DNA from: Bemisia tabaci
Lineage: Eukaryota > Arthropoda > Insecta > Hemiptera > Aleyrodidae
Assembly (NCBI RefSeq): GCF_918797505.1
Contig: NC_092793.1
Span: 72,163,660-72,227,659, forward strand
Direction: 5' to 3'
Length of the DNA stretch: 64,000 nt
A model generated the notes under the pieces. That model worked only from the letters and a program-made list of their open reading frames with translations. It made no database searches and was not told the DNA's origin. This document shows, in pieces, positions 1-9,600 of the stretch. How positions within the stretch are numbered: the stretch's first letter is position 1; each line of letters begins with the position of its first letter. The translations under genes were made by a program, and so were the position numbers.

Positions 1-380
1 AGAGGATTTCGCGGCGATACTTTGGTTACTTCTTTTTTCGCCCTTACATCCTCTTGTACAGCCCTGGCTAGTGTAATTTTCATATTATGTCGTGCCACGC
101 GGGTGTAAAATTTGCGTGGTGGTAAAATATTTTAGCCCCGTACCATTGGGTTTGTGTGGCATGAAAAGATACTTCCTTTGATCATCGTTAATGTTCGCCC
201 CACGGCAACTTATCCTATTCAACAAACGGAGCTGATTCTTAACAAAAGCTGGTAATTTTTTGAAGCTGGTTAGCTTTTCGATTTGACAGCACTGCCGCGT
301 CACTATCCGCCTCAGGTTGTAAGAAGGGTCCATCTTGACCAGTCCCTCTCCAAACGCCTGAACTGAGCAGGTTGTCTAAA
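1..380 (-). other. Possible decayed coding fragment, unrecognised
   Basis: On the minus strand two overlapping frames look weakly protein-like. One open frame covers 85-333. A second frame reads on to the window edge with a lysine- and arginine-rich stretch (KFYTRVARHNMKITLARAV, about 60-120). If they belonged together, a frameshift near 90-120 would join them, which suggests a pseudogene or chance. I do not recognise the family and the window edge cuts it. Confidence 0.15.
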
Positions 381-414
381 TTAATTAAACAACTCGGCAT
401 TTTTATGAGCATCG

Positions 415-575
415 TCCTCCAGGGGCGTGTCATGCTTAACGATAAATCGATTAATCTCTCATTTAAACTTAAAGAAAAGGATCGATTTTCAGGATACCCT
501 AATAATCGATTTTTTACTATAGCTTCAAATAGGAAAATATCGATAGTCGAGGAGTTACGCCTCGCCACCGTCGAT
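415..575 (+). mobile_element. MITE family C copy 1 (hAT-like)
   Basis: The interval matches the roughly 165-bp family C sequence: a GGCGTG-type start, several ATCGAT motifs, the internal run ACTATAGCTTCAAAT and a degenerate end (ACGCCTCGCCACC). It holds a perfect TATCGATA at 538-545. Family C is assigned to hAT from copies with 8-bp target duplications elsewhere in the window (20718-20880, 5342-5505). Confidence 0.75.
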
Positions 576-589
576 TTTCGCTATGAAAA

Positions 590-715
590 CCAGTAGAAAA
601 GGATCGATTAGATCAGGATATCCTAATAATCGATTTTTTACCATAGCTTCAAATAGGAAAATATCGATAGTCGACGAGTTACGCCTCGCTACCGTCGTTT
701 TTCGTTACGAAAACC
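590..715 (+). repeat. Tandem partial duplication of family C copy 1
   Basis: This stretch repeats the second half of the preceding family C copy, from AAAAGGATCGATT through the GTCG end, plus flanking bases including GAAAACCAG. The two copies lie about 120 bp apart and differ at few positions, so this looks like a local tandem duplication rather than a second insertion. It carries another TATCGATA at 662-669. Confidence 0.7.
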
Positions 716-995
716 AGTTTCAACCACCGGTCAGGTCGCTCCGGAAGTCTCGAATTCTGGAGCGCCGTTCGTGGAGACGCGAGCGACGATGTAATTAAAT
801 TGGCAGCTCTGCCGCTCGATGAAGCAGGAAAAACCAAATCAGATCTGAGAAAAATTAAGTTTTGAGCCCACGACCCTTCACTCTCAAGCTAGTAGTATAT
901 GAAGTGAGTATATGGAAGGCTTATCTAATAGAACCTGCTTTCGAACCTCTAATTTTAACATTTGTCGTCTCCCAGACAAAGGAACGTATATCTGT
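716..995. other. Unassigned stretch
   Basis: I see no coding frame of note, no repeat shared with the rest of the window and no RNA gene here. Confidence 0.5.
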
Positions 996-1428
996 CACAG
1001 GCAATTAGTCAAATCATTTGTCAAATGCCTAGGCAAATAGTCAAATAATCTTACTTGGATTGAAATTCTGATTCTTTTGCTAATTTTAGACAAAATAATT
1101 ATTCTCTCTAAGTTGATAAGAAGTTTCTGTGAAAATTGGCATCATGCAATTGTAAATAAAGTAAATCTAGTACTTAAACGAGCTTTCATCTCGTGATATT
1201 CAGCATGTCATATAATACAGACTTTTTAAAATTCTGAAAGTCAAAATATATGAGAAGCATTTGAAGGGCAAATACACGATAAGTTGGTAGTTTTGATGAA
1301 TTATTACTTTCAAAACAGTGGAAACTTAATAGTTCCTCGTCAAAAACATACAAGTCTTTGTAAACCATCAAAATTTGACTATCTGCCTAGGCATTTGATG
1401 AAGTGCCTGATTTGACTATTTGCCTGCG
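996..1428. mobile_element. MITE family X copy 1
   Basis: An inverted-repeat element of about 433 bp. Its roughly 58-bp ends read GCAGGCAAATAGTCAAATC (consensus form) and contain TCAAATGCCTAGGCA. The interior is AT-rich with no meaningful frame. A second copy, in reverse orientation and cut by the window edge, starts at about 63903. I could not define a target duplication. Confidence 0.75.
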
Positions 1429-1989
1429 GCATGTCCATCCCAAGATTGCAAAATTTACTCACAGAAAAAAGCAATAAAGACAAATTCCTGCTCTGATTTT
1501 ACTTTATTTCTAAGTTGGAATCACAGCTTTCGAGTCGACAGAGTTGCTTTAAAATCTCCATCCTTATCTGCAGGTACCGCAACATTCTGTCATGTTTTTG
1601 TCGCTCCGTAGAAAGTGCCTCGAACGAAGCTCATTTGCGAAGTACATGCATGTTTCTTCGATTGCAGTAATTATTTTCAGTCAACTTTTCTTGCTATCGT
1701 GGTGAATAACTAGCGGGAGCAAGTGTAAGTCGAGCCGGTTTCGGAGTTTTTACGCTAATCATTATTTTCGCTACGTCTATACTCCTTGTGCAACTGTTTC
1801 GTACTTATTCGTGTAATTCGACCCATTTTCGTTTTCTCCGTTCGAGCTCGAGTTGAAATGACTTATTCATCGTTTGAAATTACGCTTTTCCCGGCAATGC
1901 TAGCTTGCATGCTGATTGAAAATTTGTTTTTGATGAGTTGGAATGAGTTTGAGTGCTTGCAGTAATTTCCATTGCACGAAAGCAATAAG
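1429..1989. other. Unassigned stretch
   Basis: This is AT-rich sequence without a repeat shared elsewhere in the window and without a convincing reading frame. Confidence 0.5.
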
Positions 1990-2231
1990 TGGACAGCGTT
2001 AAGCAGAAAGGAACTAAGCCACGTCAGCTTTGCTGTCGCCTTTAATTGGGCAGTTCAAACTTTCACATGATGACGATCGTGCGGATTTTTGTGCAACCTA
2101 TAGTGAATTTTCTGCATACATAGCACGCAGCGAAAATTACGAACGTTTTCTTGTAAAATAAAATTGCCGTGTTAAAGGCAATGGCTGATGTGGCTTGGTT
2201 CCGTTTGGAACGAAATGCTAAACGCAGTCCA
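1990..2231. mobile_element. MITE family P copy 1
   Basis: A 242-bp inverted-repeat element with ends related to TGGACCGCGTTTAGCAG and GGAACCAAGCCACATCAG. Matching internal blocks such as CGTGCGGATTT lie on both sides of the centre. The second copy at 35843-36090 has the same layout and size. It has no coding capacity. Confidence 0.75.
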
Positions 2232-2479
2232 AATGTATGTGTATCGGGAAGAATGTTTCTTTACTCGAGTTGAAGATGTATCGTACATGAAAAAAATGAA
2301 TAAACCTGAATTCATTAATCACTCTTTTCCTCAATATTTTTTAAGGAATAGAATTTTGAATTATGCGACAACTAGAATGAAGTGAATTCACACCCACCCG
2401 ATGCTATCCAGGGGCGTGGAATCTTCTAAGTTTCATTTCTATATGATAATGAGATTTTCGATTATCCGATTTCTATAGA

Positions 2480-2550
2480 TAAACCCTGCAGAAAGCTTGG
2501 ATTTATATGTATGTAAAAGAGGGCTCACATGCGGTAATTGAGATGCAGCA
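2480..2550. repeat. Short hairpin repeat (AGCCC...GGGCTCA type)
   Basis: A short motif with GGATTTATATGTATG followed by GAGGGCTCAC and an ATTGAGAT block. A close relative is at about 7293-7355. Looser relatives, an AGCCC or GAGCCC half facing a GGGCTCA half, lie at 19510-19555, 27290-27340, 47855-47900 and 54392-54430. It behaves as a small dispersed hairpin repeat. Confidence 0.4.
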
Positions 2551-2564
2551 AGATTTTGCAACAG

Positions 2565-3098
2565 GCAAGCGGGCCCTATACATGGTACGAATTTAAACAT
2601 TCTGCTATATTCTCCTTACAATTTTACGTTGAACACGATTTGCGCAACGAAAATTACTGAAATTATGTCTCTACCAAGATACCAAAGTTTTTATTTAGTA
2701 TTGGTCATAAAACATCTAAATTTCCCACCCACATAAAAAACCTGTGTCTTGAATTAAATTGCGCAGTACAACGGTTTTGGCAGGCTTCTTAATGAGCATC
2801 AGTGCCTCCTTTCCCCGCCCTACGTTCTCTAAAACATAAACAATTTGCAATAGCCGGACCGAAGCCCCATTATTGAGGTTGCCATAATTTTCAATGTAGA
2901 GTGTGATCTAACGCAACTATTAATGTTTTTGTTTTGTTCATTGAGCGATGAGATTGAATTAGTGCATCCAAAAACGTTAATATCTCGCCAAAGAGTTATT
3001 CTTCATAATTTTCGTTTTTCAAATCTGGCTCTACATGAAATTATGATGAGTTACCGAGTGCTGAAATTCGCACCTTGTCAAGTGGTCCATTCGACGTG
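2565..3098. mobile_element. MITE family O copy 1
   Basis: An inverted-repeat element of about 530 bp related to the copy at 10546-11098. Shared blocks include GGTACGAATTT, GCGCAACGAAAATTACTGAAA, CAACGGTTT and AGCAATTTGCAATAGC, with the far end reading CACCTTGTCAAGTGGTCCAT. The left end is worn (CATGGTACG instead of CTAGACAAGGTACG). The interior has no gene. Confidence 0.7.
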
Positions 3099-3099
3099 C

Positions 3100-3312
3100 C
3101 AGGTTCGCAAAGGGATCGATGGAAGTAGAGGCGATTTTTTTTTTTGCTTTCAGTAATAAGTTCGTTGGACCGAAACGGAGTGGCGAGCGTTATTATCCGG
3201 CGCCGGTCCTGTCAGCCATCGGCGCGGCGCGGGCAAACTCGTGGTCGTGCGTTAACACCGTAACGCGATTATAAACACGCGTCGCACCGGTAGCTGTCGC
3301 ATCGCGGCGCGG
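3100..3312. other. CpG-rich stretch
   Basis: From about 3195 the sequence is rich in CG dinucleotides (for example GGCGCCGG and GGCGCGGCGCGGG), unlike its AT-rich surroundings. It could be a promoter-like or recently inserted segment. I see no start site or coding frame that supports a gene. Confidence 0.3.
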
Positions 3313-3811
3313 CGGCGCACAGTGGATCGAGTCGATCCGAGAGGTCGGACACAACATTTTTGACTGAAACTGCAAATTTTTATGTTTATTTTGTCACATT
3401 TTCAACTGTAAGGGGTGCCTCTAGAAGAAAATTCCATGAGGAAACCAATAAAACCACTTTTAGAACTTCAAAATTTGTATAAGCGGAGTTATACTGCCGT
3501 GCTAAGAAATAACGCCGTATGAACATTCGAGAGTGCCAAATTTCCTTCATTTAAATGTTTATTTTTACGGAAATTTATCAATATTTTTCTCTGAAATTTT
3601 CAGGAACTTTGGGTGAAATTGCGAACAAAATTATCTGAAGAATTGAAAGAGAAATATTCATAAATTTTCCCGGAAATTCATTATTTATCGGAGGAGATTC
3701 GGCAACGCCTGAAGGCTCTTACGGCATTTTTCCTTAGCACGGCAGTATAAGCGTTTAAAGTTTCCAAATTTTTTCCGACTTCCCTTATTGGCTGGATCCA
3801 TTGTGCGGCGG
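3313..3811. mobile_element. MITE family B copy 1, split by family A
   Basis: The ends read GCGCACAGTGGATCGAGTC on the left and GGATCCATTGTGCGGCGGC on the right. Intact relatives at 19931-20168 and 26107-26351 are about 240 bp long. This copy is about 500 bp because a complete family A element (3494-3745) sits in it. Removing that element and one TATA copy restores the family B order, where GGAGT-TATA-AGCG is the uninterrupted site. Confidence 0.8.
3494..3745. mobile_element. MITE family A copy 1, nested in B
   Basis: A 252-bp element with CTGCCGTGCTAAG ends in inverted orientation, flanked by TATA at 3490-3493 and 3746-3749. Both arms carry the family A signature: ACGCCGTATGA then GTTGCCAAATTTCC or similar, and the reverse on the other side. 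It inserted after the host B element, so it is younger. A TA duplication with two more bases of end repeat fits equally well. Confidence 0.85.
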
Positions 3812-4039
3812 CGCAGACCTCGTTTCGCGCGAGCGTTCCGTTCGTCGGCGGGTTACGCGTTTTCCCGCGCTCGTCGATCTCAATCCCGGCGCCCACGTTG
3901 CCAAATAGTCTCGTCAAATCACTCGTTTAACCCTCGTTCAAGGGGAGATGGACGGAGATCCGGCAATCCGCGTCGCGCGTGGTGTTGAGCCTGTTGATCG
4001 TGAACCCTGCGATTGCGCAAAGCATCACTCGCCTGTCGT

Positions 4040-4810
4040 GCCCTGGTTCTCCCCGAGACCCTTTCCACCATCGGCGACTCCAGAAACTTGGCAACATTGT
4101 TTTTTTCTCCATTTAATCCTATGGAAATGTATCGATTCTAGGAGGGGCCTGCCGCTCGACTAGAGTACCTATATACGGGAGAGTATTGCCATCTCAATCC
4201 TTTTACTACAGTAAAAGTGTGCCGCTCTCTGATTGATCGGATATCACGAAGCCCCAAAGTTGGTCCAATGTAAACAAACAAGATGGCGACAAAGTTCTAC
4301 AAAGTTCTAGACGTGATTTTGGATGTGATAGACTTTTTTTTATATCCAACTTCTGAATTGAGTTCGGATCGAACTTTCCTGGATATTTTTGCCGAAAATT
4401 AAGCTTCGGGTGTGATTATCATTCATTTCTCAGCCGATAATACGTGTTTCTCTGGGTCGGGTTTGTTTACATTGGTCCAACTTTGGAGCTCCATGATAGC
4501 CTAAAACTGATGAACCAATCAGAGAGCGGCACAGAGATGGCAATACTCTCCCGCATATTATAGGTACTCTAGCTCCGACAAGTATCGATTATTCGTCACA
4601 GGTTTAAATGGGGGAAAGCCAGTGTTGTCAAAATGCTGGATCCGTCTCTGATCTAACATGTTGGCAACATTTTCGCAACTGCATTTATACCCATGGAAAT
4701 GAATCGAATATGGGCCAGACGCTCCGACAAGAATCGATTATTCAACATATGTATTAATGGAGAAATGCCATTGTTGTCGACCCGTTGGATCCGCCTCTGC
4801 TTCTCACCGC
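4040..4810 (+). repeat. Repeat Z, two direct copies, first one interrupted
   Basis: About 150 bp occurs twice: 4090-4159 plus 4573-4640, and 4661-4800. Both contain GGCAACATT, CCATGGAAATG or CTATGGAAATG followed by TCGAT, then CTCCGACAAG plus ATCGATTATTC, and end near GGATCCG. The first copy is split by the family N element. The second is uninterrupted and so shows the empty site (GACGCTCCGACAAG). Confidence 0.65.
4160..4572. mobile_element. MITE family N, single copy
   Basis: A 413-bp inverted-repeat element. Left end CTAGAGTACCTATATACGGG, right end its near complement with GGTACTCTAG. The arms extend about 135 bp and share GAGAGTATTGCCATCTC, GCCGCTCTCTGATTG and TTGGTCCAATGTAAACAAAC. It interrupts repeat Z. 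The flanks CTCGA and CTCCGA suggest a 5-6 bp target duplication with one change. Confidence 0.75.
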
Positions 4811-5333
4811 GAATGCGAGTTTTGAGCTGCGAACCGAGTTTCTGAAACGAATCAGACCGAGAATGGAGTACTTACAGAAGGAGAGTACGGACATGTCGAA
4901 ATATGGAGCTCTTTTTGGGCCCAAAAAGGCAGCCAACCTTCTACACGAAAAATGTCACTGCCAATCTTCAGATTCTAATATCAAACTAAGATGGCCGAGA
5001 CTGTTCATGGATGAGCGTTCTTCGGCAAAAACGTGGATACTTAAGCAAAAATTAAGTCAAATGCGTGCTTAACAAACGATATGTCGTAACGATTGTAATC
5101 ATAAATCACTCTGGATACTTCGAATTCACATGTTGGCTGCCCTTATGGGTATTAAAAGCTCCACGACCCAACCTCAAAATTACCGACATGTCCGTACTCT
5201 CCCTACGTAGGCACTCTAACCAGAAAGAGTATGTCGACAGAAAGTATAGAAAAGCGCAAATTAACAACCATTTTTTCCTGGCAAACTGGATTCTTCGCCT
5301 TTTTTGGGCGGTTAGATACTTGCGTTAAATAAG
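4811..5333. other. Unassigned stretch
   Basis: An open frame of 95 codons (4785-5072) starts inside repeat Z and has no recognisable motif, so I do not treat it as a gene. Nothing else is apparent. Confidence 0.4.
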
Positions 5334-5341
5334 GTTGCGTA

Positions 5342-5505
5342 CAGTGGCGTGGCGTGATTTGCGATGTATCGATTGATACGCCACTCAAACCTATGAAAAA
5401 AGATCGATTATCAGGGTGTTCCCAGCGAACACCTCAGAAATCGATTCTTCACCATAGCTTCAAACGGCGAGATATCGATAATCGATCATTCACACCACGC
5501 CACTG
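5342..5505 (+). mobile_element. MITE family C copy 2 (hAT-like)
   Basis: A 164-bp element running from CAGTGGCGTGGCGTG to CACGCCACTG. The flanks GTTGCGTA (5334-5341) and GTCGCGTA (5506-5513) match at 7 of 8 positions, as expected for an aged 8-bp hAT target duplication. The centre holds an inverted pair GGTGTTC/GAACACC. A perfect TATCGATA lies at 5473-5480 beside a second ATCGAT. Confidence 0.85.
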
Positions 5506-5713
5506 GTCGCGTAAGAAATCGCAATGGGGAGAGGGATCGAAAAGTCGGTGAAAATGCCATACGTAACACTTGGACGGTCTAACTCATATATTTTCATTTC
5601 TGAAGTGAATCCATCATTCGGGTGGTTCCTTTAGCCGCTGTGCACGAACATACCGATGTGCGTTTCAATCTACGTTCGCTGCATGACGTTCGCGAGAGTC
5701 GAGGCTCGAGTAA

Positions 5714-5855
5714 ATTGCGATGAATCGATTGATCTCCCGGTTAAACCAATGAAAAAGGGTCGATCATCAGGACGTCGACAACGAGCGCCTTAATAATCGA
5801 TTCTTTGCCACGGCTTTAAATGGGGAAGTATCGATGGTCGATACGCCGCTGGTGT
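5714..5855 (+). mobile_element. MITE family C copy 3, worn
   Basis: The body of family C is clear: GATGAATCGATTGATC, AAGGGTCGAT, CCTTAATAATCGATTCTTT, GTATCGATGGTCGAT. The outer ends are degraded (right end ACGCCGCTGG), so the target duplication is not visible. Confidence 0.65.
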
Positions 5856-6160
5856 CGAGTCGTGGGAGTGGAAGGCCGAAGGTGCCGTTATCTCGGGCGA
5901 GGGTGGCCGGTGACGGGGTGTCTGTGATGGATAGCGAATTGAGAATCCTTGACCTTAAAGCAACCTGCTCTCGGGCCTCAAGCCGGGTCACCGAGTGACA
6001 TTCGCAAAACGAGCTTTTGTTCTCTCCTCACAACCCGGCCCCGCCGCGGCCGTCAACGTCGTATCACTCTCATCAACAGCCTTTCCATTACGCCCTCCCG
6101 CTTACCTTCCTCTCCAATCAACGTTGAGTTTTCGATTCATCGAATTTTAGGATGATCGAT
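5856..6160. other. Unassigned, GC-rich in part
   Basis: The first half (to about 6060) is GC-rich with CpGs, the rest is ordinary. No gene or repeat is supported. Confidence 0.4.
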
Positions 6161-6164
6161 AGTT

Positions 6165-6301
6165 GGACTGCATTTTGAAATTTGGACCTATAAATTCCGG
6201 CCCGTTTTAAGAACAACGTATGTGCCATTAGTTTCCTTATGCACATAAGTGTCTTTTCAGATGAGCCAGAATTTATAGGTCCAAATTGCAAAATGCAGTC
6301 C
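6165..6301. mobile_element. MITE family I copy 1
   Basis: A 137-bp inverted-repeat element with ends GGACTGCATTTTG and CAAAATGCAGTCC, each followed inwards by TTTGGACCTATAAATTC or its complement. It is flanked by AGTT on both sides (6161-6164 and 6302-6305), suggesting a 4-bp duplication. A second copy lies at 7818-7955. Confidence 0.75.
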
Positions 6302-6335
6302 AGTTCAGCAATCGATTTTCAATTGATTTGTTTCA

Positions 6336-6589
6336 CAGGGTGTGTACAAGTCCGGAATTTCCGGAAAGTTCAGAAATGGTACTGATTTTTTCATAGCGGT
6401 TCTGAAGTAGTGAAAAAGTGCGGAAATTACGCAAGAAGTCTGGAATTTTTTCAATTTTTGTCATTTTTGTCGCAATTGGAGGTACTGAGAAAGTGCTGAA
6501 TTTTCCTGCTGCTGAATTTCTTGCGAATGCACTGAAAAAGCACTGTAAAAGTGCTGATTTTTGGCCAGACAGTTTTAGTAGACACCCTG
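6336..6589 (+). mobile_element. MITE family E copy 1
   Basis: A 254-bp element starting CAGGGTGT and ending ACACCCTG. Between them is a sequence built of many short related phrases (TCCGGAA, AGTACTGA, AAAAGTGCTGA), giving an internally repetitive look. Three other copies lie at 43418-43706, 46303-46561 and 52835-53143. A frame of about 100 codons on either strand follows from this composition and is not taken as a gene. Confidence 0.75.
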
Positions 6590-7290
6590 TATCAAAAATT
6601 TTTGGCATTGGCTTCATACGGTTTTTAAGTGTCATGTTTGGAGTGGGCCCTTCCTCGTTCGTTGTAGGAACCAAAACTTCTTTTCTTATCACATCTAGCG
6701 CATGGTGTCCTGTCCAGTGAAGTTCGATGACCGCCTGAAACTCATGTTTTTGATTCCTTTCCTTATCAGTGCGTTTAAAGCGACCCAGTTACTGAATGCT
6801 GAACTGAATTGCTGAGCTATCAACTTTCAAAGCCACGCATTTATTTCATCTGCGAGCTTGTTTAAAATGACAGTGATACATCCGTTTCTTCCGTCAAAAA
6901 TTCGGTAATTTAAGCGTTCGTCTGTCAGATGTAAAATGAAAATCCGCACGCATGCGTAGTTCACAATAACTGTGAAAAAAGCTTGAACCAACATTGAATG
7001 AAGTGTTCATTTTGCAAACCTCTGTGTAACAGAAAGTCTACATAAACCAAGTATATTCAACCAAAATTTTATTCGAAATTGCCTCCGTGTTCGTGAAATA
7101 AACGTAGGTGGTCCTCAGTCTCTGTTTTGTTTTGTCTCCTGATTGTGTGAGACCGAACTCAACAGCGATGTCAACATTCAATCAGCAGTTTTTCGATTGT
7201 GCTTTTTATTTAGCCAAGTCATCATAGTTTTACTCTCCGCTGATGCACACATCGTCGCACCTCTGGCGTAAGAGCGTATCTAGATTTCCT
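6590..7290. other. Unassigned stretch
   Basis: No shared repeat, RNA gene or convincing coding frame is visible. Confidence 0.5.
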
Positions 7291-7292
7291 TA

Positions 7293-7355
7293 TTAGCCCC
7301 AGAAAACATGGGTTTATATGTAGAACAGGGCTCACGTAGAAATTGAGATACGTCT
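7293..7355. repeat. Short hairpin repeat, second copy
   Basis: This stretch contains AGCCCCAGAAAACATGGG, GTTTATATGT and CAGGGCTCACGT followed by AAATTGAGAT. It matches the repeat at 2480-2550 in content and order. Confidence 0.4.
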
Positions 7356-7817
7356 TTACGCCACAGGAGCGACGGCATGAAGACTCGCATGCTACACTCT
7401 CGCCCTAGGATTTTCAAGTAACAATTTCACAATTTTCTTCCCAGGAACGCCATTTTCGATGAAACCGCCCAGGTTGGTGAAGGCGCATGTAAAGCGTGCT
7501 GTTTTCACGTGTCTTCATGTGTTAAGTGTTATTGTTTATAAAACATTTGGATTTCCGTGAATGTTAATCGCACTCACAAAAACCCGATTTTCACTCGCAA
7601 TCGTTCAAGGTGCATTGATACGATTCTTTTGCATTTTGGAGAGCGATTCAATAATTGATTGGACAGATAATAATTTTTTTATTTTAGAATTTTGCCTAGC
7701 ATGACATCACAAAGTGTTCCTTGGTAAAATTTTATGTGCAAATACCTGACTCCTTATAGCGTGATGTGACTATCGGAAATTCTCAAGAAATTACATTCAA
7801 TCCAGAGAGTAACATTC
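7356..7817. other. Unassigned stretch
   Basis: AT-rich sequence without a feature I can support. Confidence 0.5.
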
Positions 7818-7955
7818 GGACTGCATTTTGCAATTTGGAACTACAATACCTGCCTCGGTTTAGAGACGACGTATGCACCATTAATTTCCTCACGCGCGTA
7901 AGGTTTTTTTAACGGATGCGCCAGGAATTGTAGTTCATAATTTCAAAATGACATC
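7818..7955. mobile_element. MITE family I copy 2
   Basis: It matches copy 1: GGACTGCATTTTGCAATTTGG at the left, an ATTAATTTCCTCACGCGCGTA middle comparable to ATTAGTTTCCTTATGCACATA, and a worn right end (AATTTCAAAATGACATCG). It is about 138 bp long, and the decay of the right end hides any target duplication. Confidence 0.65.
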
Positions 7956-8257
7956 GAATTGATAGATCGAGTATCGAATCACTCCTCGAAGTGCTGGAGA
8001 ACTGCCTTAAGCATCACATTCATCTCGCAGGATGAAAGGTTCTTAGAAGAAGTTCGGAGAAGCCTGGAAAAGCCAGAAATTTTGATGCGTCACCTTTGAA
8101 GTTCTCCCTCCGACCAAAAACTAGACATTTTTCAAATTTAAGAGATTTCGCGTTTCAATTATAAACAAAATCAGGGAATTTTGATAATACGAACATACGC
8201 CATTATGTGTCACCTTTTTTTTTTTATAAATAAATCGTCGTTTCCAGGATGAAAGAA

Positions 8258-8425
8258 CGTACTTCCATCCCAAGGTTGCCAAATTGACTCGAAAAAATCA
8301 TTTTATATTAGAATGTACCTGCGCAACTTTCGTTGAAAAGTGTAATTTTCGGCATTGGATCAGAGGGAATATCAGTGATTTTATCCTTTAGAAAACCTCA
8401 ACATTCTCCTGGTCGAAGTGTAATT
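8258..8425. mobile_element. MITE family Y copy 1, partial
   Basis: It starts AAAGAACGTACTTCCATCCC followed by AAGGTTGCCAAATT, the family Y start seen at 25173, 35388 and (worn) 57205. The right half is truncated or too diverged to follow. Confidence 0.5.
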
Positions 8426-8447
8426 CGCGCGGGAAATTTGACTACAT

Positions 8448-8610
8448 CAAGGCGTGGCGTGCTTTGAGATATATCGAATGATCTGCCATTCGACCTTATT
8501 GAAAAAGATCGATGTACAGGGTGTTCGCAACGAACACCTTAATAATCGATTCTTTAACATAGCTTCAAGTGGAGAAATATCGACAGTCGATCATTCACGC
8601 CACGCCACTG
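8448..8610 (+). mobile_element. MITE family C copy 4 (hAT-like)
   Basis: A 163-bp element ending CACGCCACTG, with a damaged left end (CAAGGCGTGGCGTG). The flanks GACTACAT (8440-8447) and GACAACAT (8611-8618) agree at 7 of 8 bases, supporting an 8-bp duplication. The centre carries the perfect inverted pair GTGTTCG CAA CGAACAC. Confidence 0.85.
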
Positions 8611-9110
8611 GACAACATTGAAATGGAGTTAGTTCTTTTGTGAGAGGAACGACAAAATATTTGATATTTTCCATCTGTAGATTCAAACTCCGGTTCATTT
8701 CTTGATGACACCCGCACTCGGCCCCGCTCATCCGTGGTCGGCCGCGTGCTAGCATTCCCATCGGAAAATTTTACCGGTCGACCTTCCTGCCTACAGAAGG
8801 CCTCCCGGCAGCAATAATCTGGGGCCGTCGATGGGGCGAGTAATTTCTGTCACATTCCCTTGCATGAATCGATTATAATGGATGCACGCACCGCGCATAC
8901 AAATGAGCCACCAAGAACCAAAACATTCCAGGAAAATTGCTCATTTATTAACGCGCGCAGAATTTCTGTACCCCGCTTCCATAGAGGGGGTCACAAGAAG
9001 TTCCACATTGTTAATCCTTCCTCCTTTGTTCGCCGTCGTGGAGCCCGTCGCGAATTATTTGAATGGGAATCCGAATAGCTATCAACTATCGATCGGGAAG
9101 ATCTGCGCCC
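8611..9110. other. Unassigned stretch
   Basis: The stretch is moderately GC-rich from 8705 to 8850. Open frames of 70-80 codons at 8860-9133 overlap each other on the same strand and show no motif, so I do not call a gene. Confidence 0.4.
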
Positions 9111-9111
9111 C

Positions 9112-9600
9112 TAGAACTATAATCGCAGGATGACAAGTTATTGAAAAGTCACGGGAAACACCGGAAAAAAAACACATTGGATCTAGAGTCCAGACTCTCG
9201 GAAACATTGACAAGAAAAATACTCTTGATTCAATCGGATTTTTGCTTGAATCAAAACGAAATCCGCTTAAATTAAGAGGCTTGGTTCTTGATTTAAGCTA
9301 GATTCTGATTGAATCAAGAGTACTTTTCTTTGTCGATGTTTTTAAGAGTCTGGACTCTAGATCCAATGTGGTGTTTGTTTTTTTTTTTTTTTTTCCAGTG
9401 AACCTTGATTTGTCGAATAATTTTGCACAATCCCGTAACTGCGGAAATTTGGCGGCGAAACCTCGAAGTCACTTAACACTTTTACATGCAAAAAGAAAAC
9501 AAGAGCCAATGTCAGTCAGTGAAAAATCAAGGAATTACATGTCCTAAAACTCTTAAAATGTCAGGGTCAGGGATAAGTTAGGGAATTTTGAAATCCATGT
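9112..9600. mobile_element. Repeat V copy 1, split by family D
   Basis: The flanks of the nested D element share phrases with 15313-15600: AAAAGTCACGGGAAA on the left, and GTCAGGGTCAGGGATAAG plus GGGAATTTTGAAA on the right. Both regions look like one degenerate repeat made of CAGGGAA and GGAATTTT phrases. Boundaries are approximate. Confidence 0.45.
9159..9400. mobile_element. Foldback MITE family D copy 1
   Basis: A 242-bp near-perfect palindrome whose two halves are complementary almost end to end. It starts CACCGGAAAAAA and ends TTTTTTCCAGTG, with ACATTGGATCTAGAGTCCAG as the next block. AA flanks each side, which fits the 2-bp duplications seen for other D copies. It has no coding content. 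Confidence 0.85.

Noticed and set aside
6333..6720. Opposed 119- and 100-codon frames
   Set aside because: They lie on family E, whose repeated phrases lack stops by composition.
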